Assembly: GCA_019424965.1 (NCBI GenBank)
Contig: JAHYYL010000034.1
Span: forward strand, 1,254-25,236
Source of the DNA: Collinsella sp.
GTDB lineage: Bacteria; Actinomycetota; Coriobacteriia; Coriobacteriales; Coriobacteriaceae
DNA length: 23,983 nucleotides
Direction: 5' to 3'
Shown here piece after piece: positions 8,345 through 16,164 of this stretch (its first letter is position 1; each line of letters starts with the position of its first letter). Under the pieces are notes generated by a model that did no database searches, had not been told where the DNA came from, and saw only the letters and a program-made list of their open reading frames with translations. Both the position numbers and the translations under genes were made by a program.

Positions 8345-9448
8345 CTACCCCCTCAGCGATTCGATGAGGAAGGCGGCGACCACGCCTGGGCCTCCAACCG
8401 AGGCGTAATACTTAGCACGCCCCAAGGCACCATCCGTCGCAAAACTCGGATGCTCGTCAACCCAGCCCTCAGGATCTTTGAGGATGGCAGCGAGATTTGC
8501 GCGCTTCCACGGCTTGAGATCGTCAAGCGAAAACTCCCCCGCGTCCAAGGCCGCTTGGAACTCCTTGGCCATCTGAACCAGGAACTCCTTATAGAACTTA
8601 GGCGCTAGACGCACGTAGTTCCACATGTACGAATCGTACTTAATGAGCTGATTGAACTTGAGCATGCGCGCGACGTCATCACTTGCGTGGTCGCGGGCAT
8701 AATCCTCTCGAATCCAACGCTCAATCTCGGCATACTCGGTATTGACGCAAAAGACCTTAGCCGAAGAATTGACCGAGGAATTCTCGTTGTCCTGGCGATA
8801 CGACAGCACGGCATCGTGCAGGTAAACAGCCTTATCGGCGCACGCGATCACCTTAAAGGCGAATGACGTGTCCTGAAAGGATGCCCCCGGAGTCGGCAGG
8901 AACGTAATGCCGTTGCGCTCAAGAAAATCGCGACGGTACACGGCCGACCAAATCGACGGCTTTTGCTTAAAGAACTGCGTCGTATCGCTCGGGTGCACCG
9001 GCTTGCCACAGTCCTTGGCTTTAAACATCTCGTGCAGCGAACGGCGCTCCTCGGGCTTAGACCAGTAGAAATCAAAGTTCGCCTTCGCGAAGTCGGCATT
9101 ATTGCTATCGGCGGCCGAGACAAGCTTTTCGAGTGCGTCGGACGCCATAAAGTCATCGGACTCCAAGATGCCCACGTACTTGCCGCGCGCCATCTCCAGA
9201 CCGTGGTTCATCGAGTCGCCGTAGCCGCTGTTGGCCTTGTCGATCATCTTGACGCGCCTATCGTGCTCCATATACTCGCGAATAATCGCCGGCGAGTTGT
9301 CGGTCGACCCGTCGTTAATGCAGATGATCTCAATATCCTTGAGCGTCTGTGCCAGGGCGGAATCGAGACACTCGCGCAGGTAGCGCTGAACATTGTAAAT
9401 GGGAATAAGCAGCGACAGAACAGGGCTGCCAGAGACGTTAGTAGACAA
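8345..9448 (-). CDS. GT2 family glycosyltransferase, first gene of the operon
   Basis: A 367-residue protein with start TTG 9448 and AAGGAG 5 nt upstream; no ATG lies near a comparable signal. Motifs: LSLLIPIYNVQRYL (11-24), INDGSTDNS (44-52), NSGYGDSMNHGLEMARG (73-89) and GILESDDFM (93-101), followed by KPSIWSAVYRRDFL, PTPGASFQD and SYRQDNENSSVNS. It is a close paralogue of the protein encoded at 6105-7223 and diverges mainly in the last 100 residues. As the first gene after a 256-bp divergent intergenic region it probably sets expression of all five transferase genes. Confidence 0.85.
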   Translation of the reverse strand: MSTNVSGSPVLSLLIPIYNVQRYLRECLDSALAQTLKDIEIICINDGSTDNSPAIIREYMEHDRRVKMIDKANSGYGDSMNHGLEMARGKYVGILESDDFMASDALEKLVSAADSNNADFAKANFDFYWSKPEERRSLHEMFKAKDCGKPVHPSDTTQFFKQKPSIWSAVYRRDFLERNGITFLPTPGASFQDTSFAFKVIACADKAVYLHDAVLSYRQDNENSSVNSSAKVFCVNTEYAEIERWIREDYARDHASDDVARMLKFNQLIKYDSYMWNYVRLAPKFYKEFLVQMAKEFQAALDAGEFSLDDLKPWKRANLAAILKDPEGWVDEHPSFATDGALGRAKYYASVGGPGVVAAFLIESLRG

Positions 9449-9511
9449 ATGTGCTCCTTAGGAAATACCTGTCGTTTCATGGTATCAAAGGGTCAGCGCG
9501 CCAGCGGGCGT

Positions 9512-9541
9512 TTATATAATCTATGGAGCCTCTTGCGGGCA
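9512..9541 (-). promoter_or_regulatory. Candidate promoter of the GT2 operon
   Basis: On the minus strand TTGCCC is followed after 18 nt by TATATA, about 65 nt upstream of the TTG start at 9448. The plus strand reads TATAAT at 9515-9520, but without a matching -35. A 6-bp inverted repeat GCCGCA/TGCGGC (9547-9563) lies just upstream and could be an operator. Sequence match only. Confidence 0.3.
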
Positions 9542-9598
9542 AAGTAGCCGCACGTCATGCGGCGGGCCCGTGGCAGGTTCCTGCGTTTTATTCAAAGC

Positions 9599-9629
9599 TT
9601 GCCGTCAAGGTGCGCCGAGCCTTTACAAT
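9599..9629 (+). promoter_or_regulatory. Candidate promoter of the GlfT2-like gene
   Basis: TTGCCG (9599-9604) and TACAAT (9624-9629) are separated by 19 nt, longer than ideal. They would give a leader of about 70 nt before ATG 9705. Confidence 0.3.
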
Positions 9630-9704
9630 AGGACAGTCCCAAGGACGTATTCGATAGCTTCCGCGCAGCGCTCGCCCGCCGCGCGTGAAAGGATATATTG
9701 CCCC

Positions 9705-10724
9705 ATGCCTTCAACCCTTCCCGCTCCCATCGATAAGCTCGCCATCGTTGTCGTTACGTACAAGCGCCAGGAACTCCTGGCCAACCTGTTCGACTCCATG
9801 ACCGAGCTCACGGCAACGCCCTGGCGCATCGTGATTGTCGATAACGAGAATTCGCGCGAGACCGAGGCCATGTGCACCGCATTCAACGAGCGCCTGGCCA
9901 GCCTGTGGGGCATCGACACCGAGCAGCCCGACGCGCAGGGCGGCACCGACCGTGTCATCTACGCCCCGCAGCTCGAAAACGGCGGCGGTGCGGGCGGCTT
10001 CTCCGCTGGCACTAAATGCGCCTACGATCTGGGGGCCCAGTGGTTCTGGGTGATGGACGACGACGTGCTCGTCATCCCCGAAGGCATCGAGCGTCTTGCC
10101 AAGTGGACCGACCGCTACGATGTCATCCAGGGTTCGCGCCTGGACTTTGACGGCGGCGCTTTCTTTTGGCAGTACCAGCTCATCCTTTCGCTCGGCATCC
10201 CTAACCCCATCGCCAAGTGGGACTTGGGGCCCGAGGGCTACCGCACCATGAACCAACTGTGCTTTGAGGGCGGCATGTTCTCGCGCCGCGTGGTCGACAA
10301 GATTGGCCTGCCCGACGCGCGCTTCTTTATCTACGGCGACGATGCCTGCTACGGCTACGTGGCCAGCCAGCACTTCCCCGCCGCCGTGGTTGCCGACGTG
10401 GTGCTCAAGCGCGCCCGCGCCGTCTCCAACTGGGATATCGCCGGCAAACGACAGCTCAACTCCACGAGCGACACCAACCGCTACTACATCATGCGCAACC
10501 GAGGCTTCCTCGCTCGCTATATGCAGATCTACGGTGACTACCACCCCATGCTGTTCCGTCTGGGCAATGCCGCGACCTTCTGCAAGGAGTTCATTCGTCT
10601 GGCAGCAGTCGACAAATGCTTTAAGACCGGCATTCCGGCGCTGCGCCGCGGCATGAAGGACGCCCGCAAGATCGTTAAGGATCCCAACTGGAAGCCCATG
10701 CCGCCCCTGAAGGACGCCGAGTAG
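9705..10724 (+). CDS. GlfT2-like GT2 glycosyltransferase (galactofuranosyl/rhamnosyl-type)
   Basis: A 339-residue protein. ATG 9705 follows AAAGGA; the upstream open frame lacks coding character. Motifs: LAIVVVTYKRQELL (12-25), RIVIVDNEN (41-49), ENGGGAGGFSAG (91-102) and WVMDDDV (115-121), then FFIYGDDACYGYV. The GGxGG turn before a DDD metal site and the late YGDDaxxg motif are hallmarks of the galactofuranosyltransferase/rhamnosyltransferase branch of GT2. The exact sugar cannot be decided. It is transcribed away from the five-gene GT2 operon and probably belongs to the same surface polysaccharide system. Tandem stops (TAG TAA) end the gene 20 bp before the convergent ATPase gene would stop. 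Confidence 0.85.
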   Translation: MPSTLPAPIDKLAIVVVTYKRQELLANLFDSMTELTATPWRIVIVDNENSRETEAMCTAFNERLASLWGIDTEQPDAQGGTDRVIYAPQLENGGGAGGFSAGTKCAYDLGAQWFWVMDDDVLVIPEGIERLAKWTDRYDVIQGSRLDFDGGAFFWQYQLILSLGIPNPIAKWDLGPEGYRTMNQLCFEGGMFSRRVVDKIGLPDARFFIYGDDACYGYVASQHFPAAVVADVVLKRARAVSNWDIAGKRQLNSTSDTNRYYIMRNRGFLARYMQIYGDYHPMLFRLGNAATFCKEFIRLAAVDKCFKTGIPALRRGMKDARKIVKDPNWKPMPPLKDAE

Positions 10725-10728
10725 TAAA

Positions 10729-10740
10729 GGGCTTTCGCCC
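10729..10740. terminator. Weak hairpin between convergent genes
   Basis: GGGC-TTTC-GCCC sits exactly between the convergent stop codons at 10724 and 10745, and reads as a short hairpin on both strands. The stem has only 4 bp and the following T-tract is poor, so termination activity is doubtful. Confidence 0.3.
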
Positions 10741-10744
10741 GCCG

Positions 10745-12543
10745 CTACAGTCGTTGGCACACCACGGACACACGCTGACCGTCAAAGCAAAACCCCAACG
10801 CATGCGCCCGACGGCGGGGCGCGGCACGCGGATATCATCGATGCCGTCGCGCTCTATGTCGAGCAGCGCCTGAACCGCCAACAGTTCCAGGCCCAGGGCA
10901 TCGACGCCAGGGTCGTACAACATGTTGACCGTAATGAGCGGTCGCTCATCGAGCATGCCGAGCGTGTCGGCCACGTCAAACACCCGACCGGTGGGAATCA
11001 CCTGGATATCCCAGCGATCCGAGACGCCACTTCGCTTGGAGCTGGGATTGCAATAGCCGGGCAGTCCAAAGCAGAGCCCCTGAAGCGCCAGATGATAGGC
11101 TGTCCGCATATCTGATTGGCCCACATCGATGCCCAGATCGCCGATAGCACAGCTCAAAGCTTGCTTTACAGTGTCCTCGTCTCCTCGACACAGCCCGTCA
11201 TGGAACGAGTCGATAACTCCAACGTCCTCAACGGCGCACTCAAACCATTCCAGAATTACAAGACGGAGCGCCTGACGCACTTCGTTATTAGGCAGACGCA
11301 GGGAACGAAGGCACGCGCCGTCCTCCGAATGCCCCGTCATATCCGTCGTAAGGAATCCAGACAGATACAGCGCAGTCCAGATATCTTCGGGCTTGGCGGC
11401 ATCGACCTCCTCGGCATGCATATGCACTGGCGCCTCAATAAACCCATGCGGCTCAACCAAATCGAACAATGTGGACAGGCGAATGAGATTCCGGTCGCCG
11501 ACGCATGCGCCCAGACGGTCGGCGTAACAATACAGATCCGCCCGAACGGGCGCGACGCAATCGCGATGTGCGTAGTCCACCACGCGCTCCGGGCTCGAGC
11601 AATAAAAACCACCAAACAGATAGCCCTCGAGCCACTCACACGCGTCATCCAGACAGCCGTTGCGACCGATGCAATCCAACAGCACTTGGACTTCGTCGTC
11701 CGAAAAACCGAACCATCGATCACACCAACTCGACAACGCTGTCGCCGACCGATAGGAAACCCCACGTTGGGACAACGCAAGCTCGGCAGGACCGGGGCGC
11801 TCGCCCATAAGACACGTCAATCGCAACGAGTCGCCGGCGTCGGCAATGGTGTCGAACAGCATTCGGCTGAGCGACTCTAGGGAATCCACGCTACCGTCGT
11901 CCTTAGCGTCCAAACGCTTTGGACATACCGCGTCGTAGTCGTCTATCAGAAGAACAACCTGCTCATCGAAAGCTGCCTGGAGCAGCTTGATAAGCACGCC
12001 AAGCGCCGCATCGATCTCCTTATCGCTGGCCACCCCACGCGCCGCCCTCTCGATAAGACGAACCTCACGTCTTGACAGATCAGGCGCGGCAAGCAGCGGC
12101 AGTAATCGGGCGCACTCGCGCACGACAGCCCCGCGAATTGCTGCCGCAGCACCAGCACCATGCCTCGAAGCGGCAGCTGTAAAGTCGAGCATGATGACCG
12201 GATAACTCGCGTACTCATCACGATAGCGACCGCCGCCCGCCTGCCAAATCTGGGTACCAGCGAACAGGCTTCGATCCGGCAGCCGGCGATCAGGTCGTTC
12301 CAAATAGCACTTGAGCATCGATAAATTCATGCTCTTGCCAAAACCCTTGGGCCGACAGCAAAGCGCAACAGGTGCTTCACTGTCCAATATATCGGCAATA
12401 AACATAGTCTTATCGACGAGTAAACACCGATTGATTGCATCGGAAAAGTCGCGTGCATCAACCGGTAGAGCTGCGCTATCCGCATGATTGAGCAACCGTG
12501 CACCAAACGCATGAGTAAAACCACAATTCACCTGTTCAGACAC
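10745..12543 (-). CDS. AAA-ATPase-like protein with degenerate PDDEXK-like C-terminus (3' frameshift likely)
   Basis: GTG 12543 is preceded by AAGGAG. The N-terminus matches the AAA-ATPase_like family (PF09820): LLVDKTMFIADIL (41-53), Walker A CRPKGFGKSMNLSML (63-77), SLFAGTQIW (92-100), YPVIMLDF (114-121) and Walker B VVLLIDDYDAV (196-206). In this family a PDDEXK_9 nuclease domain usually follows. Here the corresponding region reads SDRWDIQVIP and later PLITVNMLYD, where the expected E-x-K is not seen. The uninterrupted frame runs to 10675, overlapping the convergent gene with an atypical tail. One extra T in GGGTTTTGC (10788-10796) would instead give FCFDGQRVSVVCQRL and a stop at 10745, which fits the family ending. 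Length would be 599 residues. Function is unknown; these are abundant, often mobile gut-bacterial proteins. Confidence 0.75.
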
Positions 12544-12576
12544 CGTAAACTCTCCTTCTAACGCAGCACGATGCCC

Positions 12577-12604
12577 ATTGTAGCGAGCGGGTAGAGCGCA
12601 ACAA
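12577..12604 (-). promoter_or_regulatory. Candidate promoter of the AAA-ATPase-like gene
   Basis: The minus strand shows TTGTTG, a 16-nt spacer and TACAAT, which ends 34 nt before the GTG start. This leaves room for the AAGGAG site in a short leader. Confidence 0.5.
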
Positions 12605-12676
12605 TATCGACATGCAAACGTTTCGGGCAGCGGTAGCAACAGACCCCCGAGGGGGCATAACAAATCGTTGCACAAC

Positions 12677-12713
12677 AAAAAAAGGGGGGCCGATGCCGCC
12701 GCACCGGACCCCG
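12677..12713 (-). terminator. Rho-independent terminator of the sortase-anchored protein gene
   Basis: On the minus strand an 11-bp GC-rich stem (GGGGTCCGGTG with CATCGGCCCCC, one mismatch and one G-U) closes a CGGCGG loop and is followed by seven Ts. It lies 33 nt past the stop at 12746. Confidence 0.8.
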
Positions 12714-12745
12714 TCCCAAACTCTTATAGAAAACGATCTGGAAGA

Positions 12746-14560
12746 TTACTCCTCCAAGCCGTCCTCCCCAGAAGCCTTCTTCTGCTGATCGAGCTTATGC
12801 TTACCACTTACGATAGACGTAGCGCCCAGTGTGGCCAAGCTTGCACTGGCAAGGCTCGCCATCACAATCAGATCGCCCGTCTTGGGCATGTTGCCGCCCG
12901 AGGACTTGGTAGTTGTAGTCGTCGTGGTCGTGGTGGTCACCGTTTTGGAGTCATTTTGCTCTTGGACCTGGTTGTCAGCACCGCTCTTGTCGTCGTCTTC
13001 GGACTGTTTCTTTTCGCCCTCGGCCTTGCTCTTGTCCTTCTCCTCAGATTCAGACTTCTTATCCTCGTCCTTCTTCTGTTCGGACTTGTCGCTCTTCTCC
13101 TCAGAGCTAGAACCCTTATCGGATTCGGTCTTCTCGGAAGCCTTGTCCTTGGAGTCGCCCTTTGCGGCTTCGATCTTTTCCGTGGAAACCTGATCAGAGT
13201 TGCCCTTGTTCTGGGTCGAGCCGTTATTGACGCCAGCCATCAGCGAAGAGCCCAGCGTAGAACCAAGCTGCTCGGAGAAAGAAGGCTTCTTGTCCGGCGA
13301 AGCAACGGGAACGTCCGGCGCCTTATTCGAGTCATCCTTGGAAGCATCGGAACCAGGGGTTGCGTCAGAGCCGGAGCCGTTGTTAGAGCCGGTGCCAACG
13401 GACGAATCGCTCGAGCCGGTGGATGAGTTAGAGGTGCCAGCGCCGGTCGAACCAGAAGCGTCGCTGTCCGTATTGCCTGCAGAGCTTGAAGACGAATCGC
13501 CCGCAGCAGAGCCGTTCGAAACGGAGCCGTTCGAGGTAGAGCCGTTGTTGGTAGTGCCACCAGCAGAGCCATCACCGTCAGCATCGGTCGAGGGCGAATC
13601 CATCCTGTCATCGTTGGCATCGTCGCTCGAGTCGTCATTCGAATCAGGCGTCGGCGAGGGCGCCGGCGTGGGCTCGGGCTGCACGGGCGTCGCAGCGGCA
13701 GCGGCCTCGTCCTCGGCGATATAAACCAAGCAGTCCTTCAGCTCGTTGCGGTAGCGGTTCTTCCAGCCCTCATGATACTGGGGCTGGCTCGAATACTTGG
13801 TCGCCACGTTATTGACCACACTGTTGGAAAGCGCCGTCACAAACTCGCGATCAGTCATACTGTTAGAAAGGTTTGCCCAACGGAAGAAGTCCCTGCAGCC
13901 ACCGGTGCCGCACATGTTGGTGATGCTCCACACCATGCCCTTAACGCAATCGGCACGGCCCGAAATATCAATGCCCAGGCCGCTCTTGAGCCACGCCTCG
14001 GTCACCGCATAGTACGAGTTGTACGCATACGCATCCTGCAGAGCCGAGAACTCAACAGGGTCGGTGTTATAAGCACCTTGGAAAGCCTCCTGCGCAATAC
14101 GGCCCAACTCGGTGAGCTGGCCGTTCTCGTACATGGCATTGCTCGTGTTGGAAATCTCGCTGCCGCGATCAATCGCATCCTTGAGCATGCTGTATTTTTC
14201 GGGGTTGTAGTTGTAGGCCTGCTTCATAAACGGAATGAGCGACCATCGACGGTCGAACTGGTAATAACCCAGCGCGTTATAGCCGTCGCCATACGAAAAG
14301 CCCTGGTTATAGTTGCCATGGCTCTCGTACTTGGTAAAGTACTTCATCTCGGGGGTAACGTTAACAAACGAAACGCCCTGGACCGACCTCAGCACGCCCG
14401 AGAAGGACTGCTGGGTATAGAGACCCTTATCGATATCGGTGGCACCCGAGGCAACGCCCGACGTGGGCTCCTCGGCAGCGGCGGGTGCCGGCGCGGAAAC
14501 GGCGCCAAACGAAAGCGCCAGCGTCAGGCCCGCGACAATAGCAGAATGCTTGCGCTGCAT
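12746..14560 (-). CDS. Sortase-anchored surface protein with N-terminal lysozyme-like domain
   Basis: A 604-residue protein; ATG 14560 has GGGAGG 5 nt upstream. Residues 1-29 are a signal peptide (basic MQRKH, hydrophobic core, cleavage near APAAA-E). About 65-285 resemble a lysozyme/transglycosylase fold: KYESHGNY with Glu79 as candidate acid, then ALGYYQFDRRW, plus paired Cys in CGTGGC. About 290-450 are a Pro/Ser/Gly/Asn/Asp-rich linker, 460-535 a Lys/Glu/Ser charged segment, and ten consecutive Thr precede the anchor. MPKTG (558-562), a hydrophobic segment and a charged tail form a cell-wall sorting signal. The tail after the membrane segment is about 18 residues, longer than usual. It probably cleaves or remodels peptidoglycan at the surface while covalently attached to the wall. 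It stands alone between rrf2 and its own terminator. Confidence 0.8.
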   Translation of the reverse strand: MQRKHSAIVAGLTLALSFGAVSAPAPAAAEEPTSGVASGATDIDKGLYTQQSFSGVLRSVQGVSFVNVTPEMKYFTKYESHGNYNQGFSYGDGYNALGYYQFDRRWSLIPFMKQAYNYNPEKYSMLKDAIDRGSEISNTSNAMYENGQLTELGRIAQEAFQGAYNTDPVEFSALQDAYAYNSYYAVTEAWLKSGLGIDISGRADCVKGMVWSITNMCGTGGCRDFFRWANLSNSMTDREFVTALSNSVVNNVATKYSSQPQYHEGWKNRYRNELKDCLVYIAEDEAAAAATPVQPEPTPAPSPTPDSNDDSSDDANDDRMDSPSTDADGDGSAGGTTNNGSTSNGSVSNGSAAGDSSSSSAGNTDSDASGSTGAGTSNSSTGSSDSSVGTGSNNGSGSDATPGSDASKDDSNKAPDVPVASPDKKPSFSEQLGSTLGSSLMAGVNNGSTQNKGNSDQVSTEKIEAAKGDSKDKASEKTESDKGSSSEEKSDKSEQKKDEDKKSESEEKDKSKAEGEKKQSEDDDKSGADNQVQEQNDSKTVTTTTTTTTTTKSSGGNMPKTGDLIVMASLASASLATLGATSIVSGKHKLDQQKKASGEDGLEE

Positions 14561-14630
14561 AAGATCCTCCCTGCATTGGTGTAGTTAAAGTGCAGTTTGC
14601 AAAGATAAGAGTAAGTATTGCAGCTCGCCC

Positions 14631-14671
14631 GTTGTTGCACAACAACCCCTCGGTAAACGGCAACAACCCTC
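14631..14671. repeat. Palindrome and direct repeats upstream of the surface-protein gene
   Basis: GTTGTTG (14631-14637) and CAACAAC (14640-14646) form a 7-bp inverted repeat. CAACAACCCCTC (14640-14651) is repeated as CAACAACCCTC at 14661-14671. The cluster lies 70-110 nt upstream of the minus-strand ATG at 14560, where operator sites would be expected. No promoter consensus is clear nearby. Confidence 0.4.
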
Positions 14672-14699
14672 CGCGAAATCTTAAGGAATTGCGCTCAAC

Positions 14700-15131
14700 C
14701 TACAGCTTAATGTCAAAGTTAATCTCGGGGACGGCAGCAAGGTCGGCTAACGTCACGCCGTCGACGTACTTTTCGATCACGTCGTCCAGACCGCGCCAGA
14801 ACTTGACCGTGGAGCAAAGATCGCTGCGGGTACAACTGTTGTCGATGCCATCGCACGCCACCGGAGCCGTGCTGCCCTCGACGGCGCGCAGGATGTCGCC
14901 GGCACGCACCTCGGCCGGGTCCTTGGCCATCATGTAGCCGCCGCCCTTGCCGCGCACGCTCTTAAGTAGGCCCGCCTTCATGAGCGGACGAACCAGCTGT
15001 TCCAGATACTTCTGCGAAATGCGCTCGCGGTCGGCAACCTCGCGCAGAGCAATCTTGCCCTCGGCGTCACCGAGCGCCGCGATATAGATCATCAGTCGGA
15101 GGGCATAGCGGCCCTTAGAAGAAATGAGCAT
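14700..15131 (-). CDS. Rrf2 family transcriptional regulator, IscR/SufR-like
   Basis: A 143-residue protein. I chose ATG 15131 (MLISSKGRYALR, the canonical Rrf2 N-terminus) with a GGGAGGGTAGG ribosome binding site; the longer frame to 15200 runs through the operator. The winged helix covers 1-70, with the recognition region ISQKYLEQLVRPLMKAGLL (38-56) and wing GKGGGY (61-66). Three cysteines, C93-x6-C100-x5-C106, correspond to the Fe-S ligands of IscR (C-x5-C-x5-C). The fourth IscR ligand, a His three residues after the last Cys, is replaced by Val. Divergent orientation to sufC strongly suggests that it senses Fe-S status and controls the suf operon and itself. Confidence 0.9.
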   Translation of the reverse strand: MLISSKGRYALRLMIYIAALGDAEGKIALREVADRERISQKYLEQLVRPLMKAGLLKSVRGKGGGYMMAKDPAEVRAGDILRAVEGSTAPVACDGIDNSCTRSDLCSTVKFWRGLDDVIEKYVDGVTLADLAAVPEINFDIKL

Positions 15132-15151
15132 ACCTACCCTCCCATCGTTAC

Positions 15152-15179
15152 TGGGACAAAACCAGGCTTGTTTGTCCCA
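15152..15179. promoter_or_regulatory. Inverted repeat operator upstream of rrf2
   Basis: TGGGACAAA (15152-15160) and TTTGTCCCA (15171-15179) are perfect 9-bp arms around a 10-nt spacer, 21-48 nt upstream of the rrf2 start. This suits autoregulation, or a leader hairpin. Confidence 0.55.
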
Positions 15180-15193
15180 AATCCTATGCAAGC

Positions 15194-15222
15194 GGAACAA
15201 ACAAACCTGATTATTATGTCCC
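15194..15222. promoter_or_regulatory. Second, imperfect copy of the GGGACA/TGTCCC dyad
   Basis: GGAACA (15194-15199) and TGTCCC (15217-15222) resemble the arms of the dyad at 15152, with a spacer about 3 nt longer between the outer hexamers and one mismatch. Both lie between rrf2 and sufC, so they may be paired sites for the same regulator. Confidence 0.4.
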
Positions 15223-15235
15223 TCATCTAAAAAGT

Positions 15236-15251
15236 CGAGTGGATTAGTCGG
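15236..15251 (+). promoter_or_regulatory. IscR type-1-like binding site
   Basis: CGAGTGGATTAGTCGG matches 14 of 16 positions of the E. coli IscR type-1 core YGACTRWWWYAGTCRR. It ends 8 nt before the sufC -35 hexamer, well placed for repression by an Fe-S-loaded Rrf2 protein. The consensus comes from a distant organism. Confidence 0.5.
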
Positions 15252-15259
15252 GTTTTCCC

Positions 15260-15287
15260 TTGACTAACGCCGAACCCATAGTAACTT
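15260..15287 (+). promoter_or_regulatory. Candidate promoter of the suf operon
   Basis: TTGACT (15260-15265), a 16-nt spacer and TAACTT (15282-15287), about 65 nt before the sufC ATG. The -35 is strong and the -10 weak, as in regulated promoters. TTAGTC (15244-15249) and GACTAA (15262-15267) form a further dyad spanning the -35. Confidence 0.5.
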
Positions 15288-15351
15288 TATTCCGAGAAGA
15301 TTCCTAGGGTTTCGTACACCCATGAGTACACCATATACAGAGAGGGACAGC

Positions 15352-16152
15352 ATGAGCGCAAATCCGCTGCTTTCCATCGAAGGTCTGACCGCCTCCGTGG
15401 ACGAGAAGACCATCCTCCACAACGTCAACCTTAACGTCGCCGCCGGCGAGACCCACGTGTTGATGGGACCCAACGGCGCCGGCAAGTCCACCCTTGGCCA
15501 CCTGGTCATGGGCGACCCCGTCTACACGGTCAACGACGGCCGCATCGTCTTTGACGGCCAGGACATCACCGAGCTCACCACCGACAAGCGCTCGCGCGCC
15601 GGCCTGTTCCTGAGCTTCCAGGCCCCGGTCGAGATCCCCGGCGTGCCACTGTCGAGCTTTTTGCGCGCCAGTATCGCCGGCCGCCCCGGCCTGGAGATGA
15701 AGGGCAAGGAATTCCGTCGTCGCGTCAAGGAGCTCGCGGCCGAGCTTAACATGGATACCGCCTACCTCAACCGTGAGCTGGGCGTGGGCTTCTCGGGCGG
15801 CGAGAAAAAGAAGGTCGAGATGCTCCAGCTTCTGCTGCTGCAGCCCAAGCTCGCCATCTTGGACGAGACCGACTCCGGCCTGGACGTCGACGCCCTGTCC
15901 ACCGTCAGCCACGGTATGGACGCCTACCGCAAGAGCTGCGACGGCTCCATGCTCATCATCACGCACAACACGCGCATCCTGGAGCACCTGGATGTCGACC
16001 GCGTCCACGTTATGGTCAAGGGCCACATCGTGCGCGAGGACGATGCCTCGCTGATCCCCTGGATCGACAAGAACGGCTTTGAGACCTTCGAGCGCGAGGC
16101 CGCCGAGCAGCGCGCCCAGGCCGAGGCCGCCGCTGCCGAGCAGCAGGCGTAA
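15352..16152 (+). CDS. sufC: SufC, ATPase subunit of the SUF Fe-S cluster scaffold
   Basis: A 266-residue ABC-type ATPase that powers the SufBCD complex in cytoplasmic Fe-S cluster assembly. Walker A GPNGAGKS (39-46), signature FSGGEKKKVEML (147-158), Walker B LAILDETDSGLD (167-178) and the switch His in ITHNTR (205). I chose ATG 15352, which has GAGAGGGA 6 nt upstream; the in-frame ATG 15322 has no ribosome binding site. The C-terminus carries an Ala/Glu/Gln-rich extension of about 18 residues. It is the first gene of sufCBDSU, with 12 nt to sufB. Confidence 0.95.
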   Translation: MSANPLLSIEGLTASVDEKTILHNVNLNVAAGETHVLMGPNGAGKSTLGHLVMGDPVYTVNDGRIVFDGQDITELTTDKRSRAGLFLSFQAPVEIPGVPLSSFLRASIAGRPGLEMKGKEFRRRVKELAAELNMDTAYLNRELGVGFSGGEKKKVEMLQLLLLQPKLAILDETDSGLDVDALSTVSHGMDAYRKSCDGSMLIITHNTRILEHLDVDRVHVMVKGHIVREDDASLIPWIDKNGFETFEREAAEQRAQAEAAAAEQQA

Positions 16153-16164
16153 AGGGGCGACGCA

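Noticed and set aside
12644..12655. CCCCC-GA-GGGGG near-palindrome as a terminator
   Set aside because: The loop is too short unless the stem shrinks to 4 bp, and no T-tract follows on either strand. It is possibly incidental.
15322..15351. Upstream in-frame ATG as the sufC start
   Set aside because: It has no Shine-Dalgarno sequence, whereas ATG 15352 has GAGAGGGA at correct spacing, and the added ten residues do not resemble SufC.
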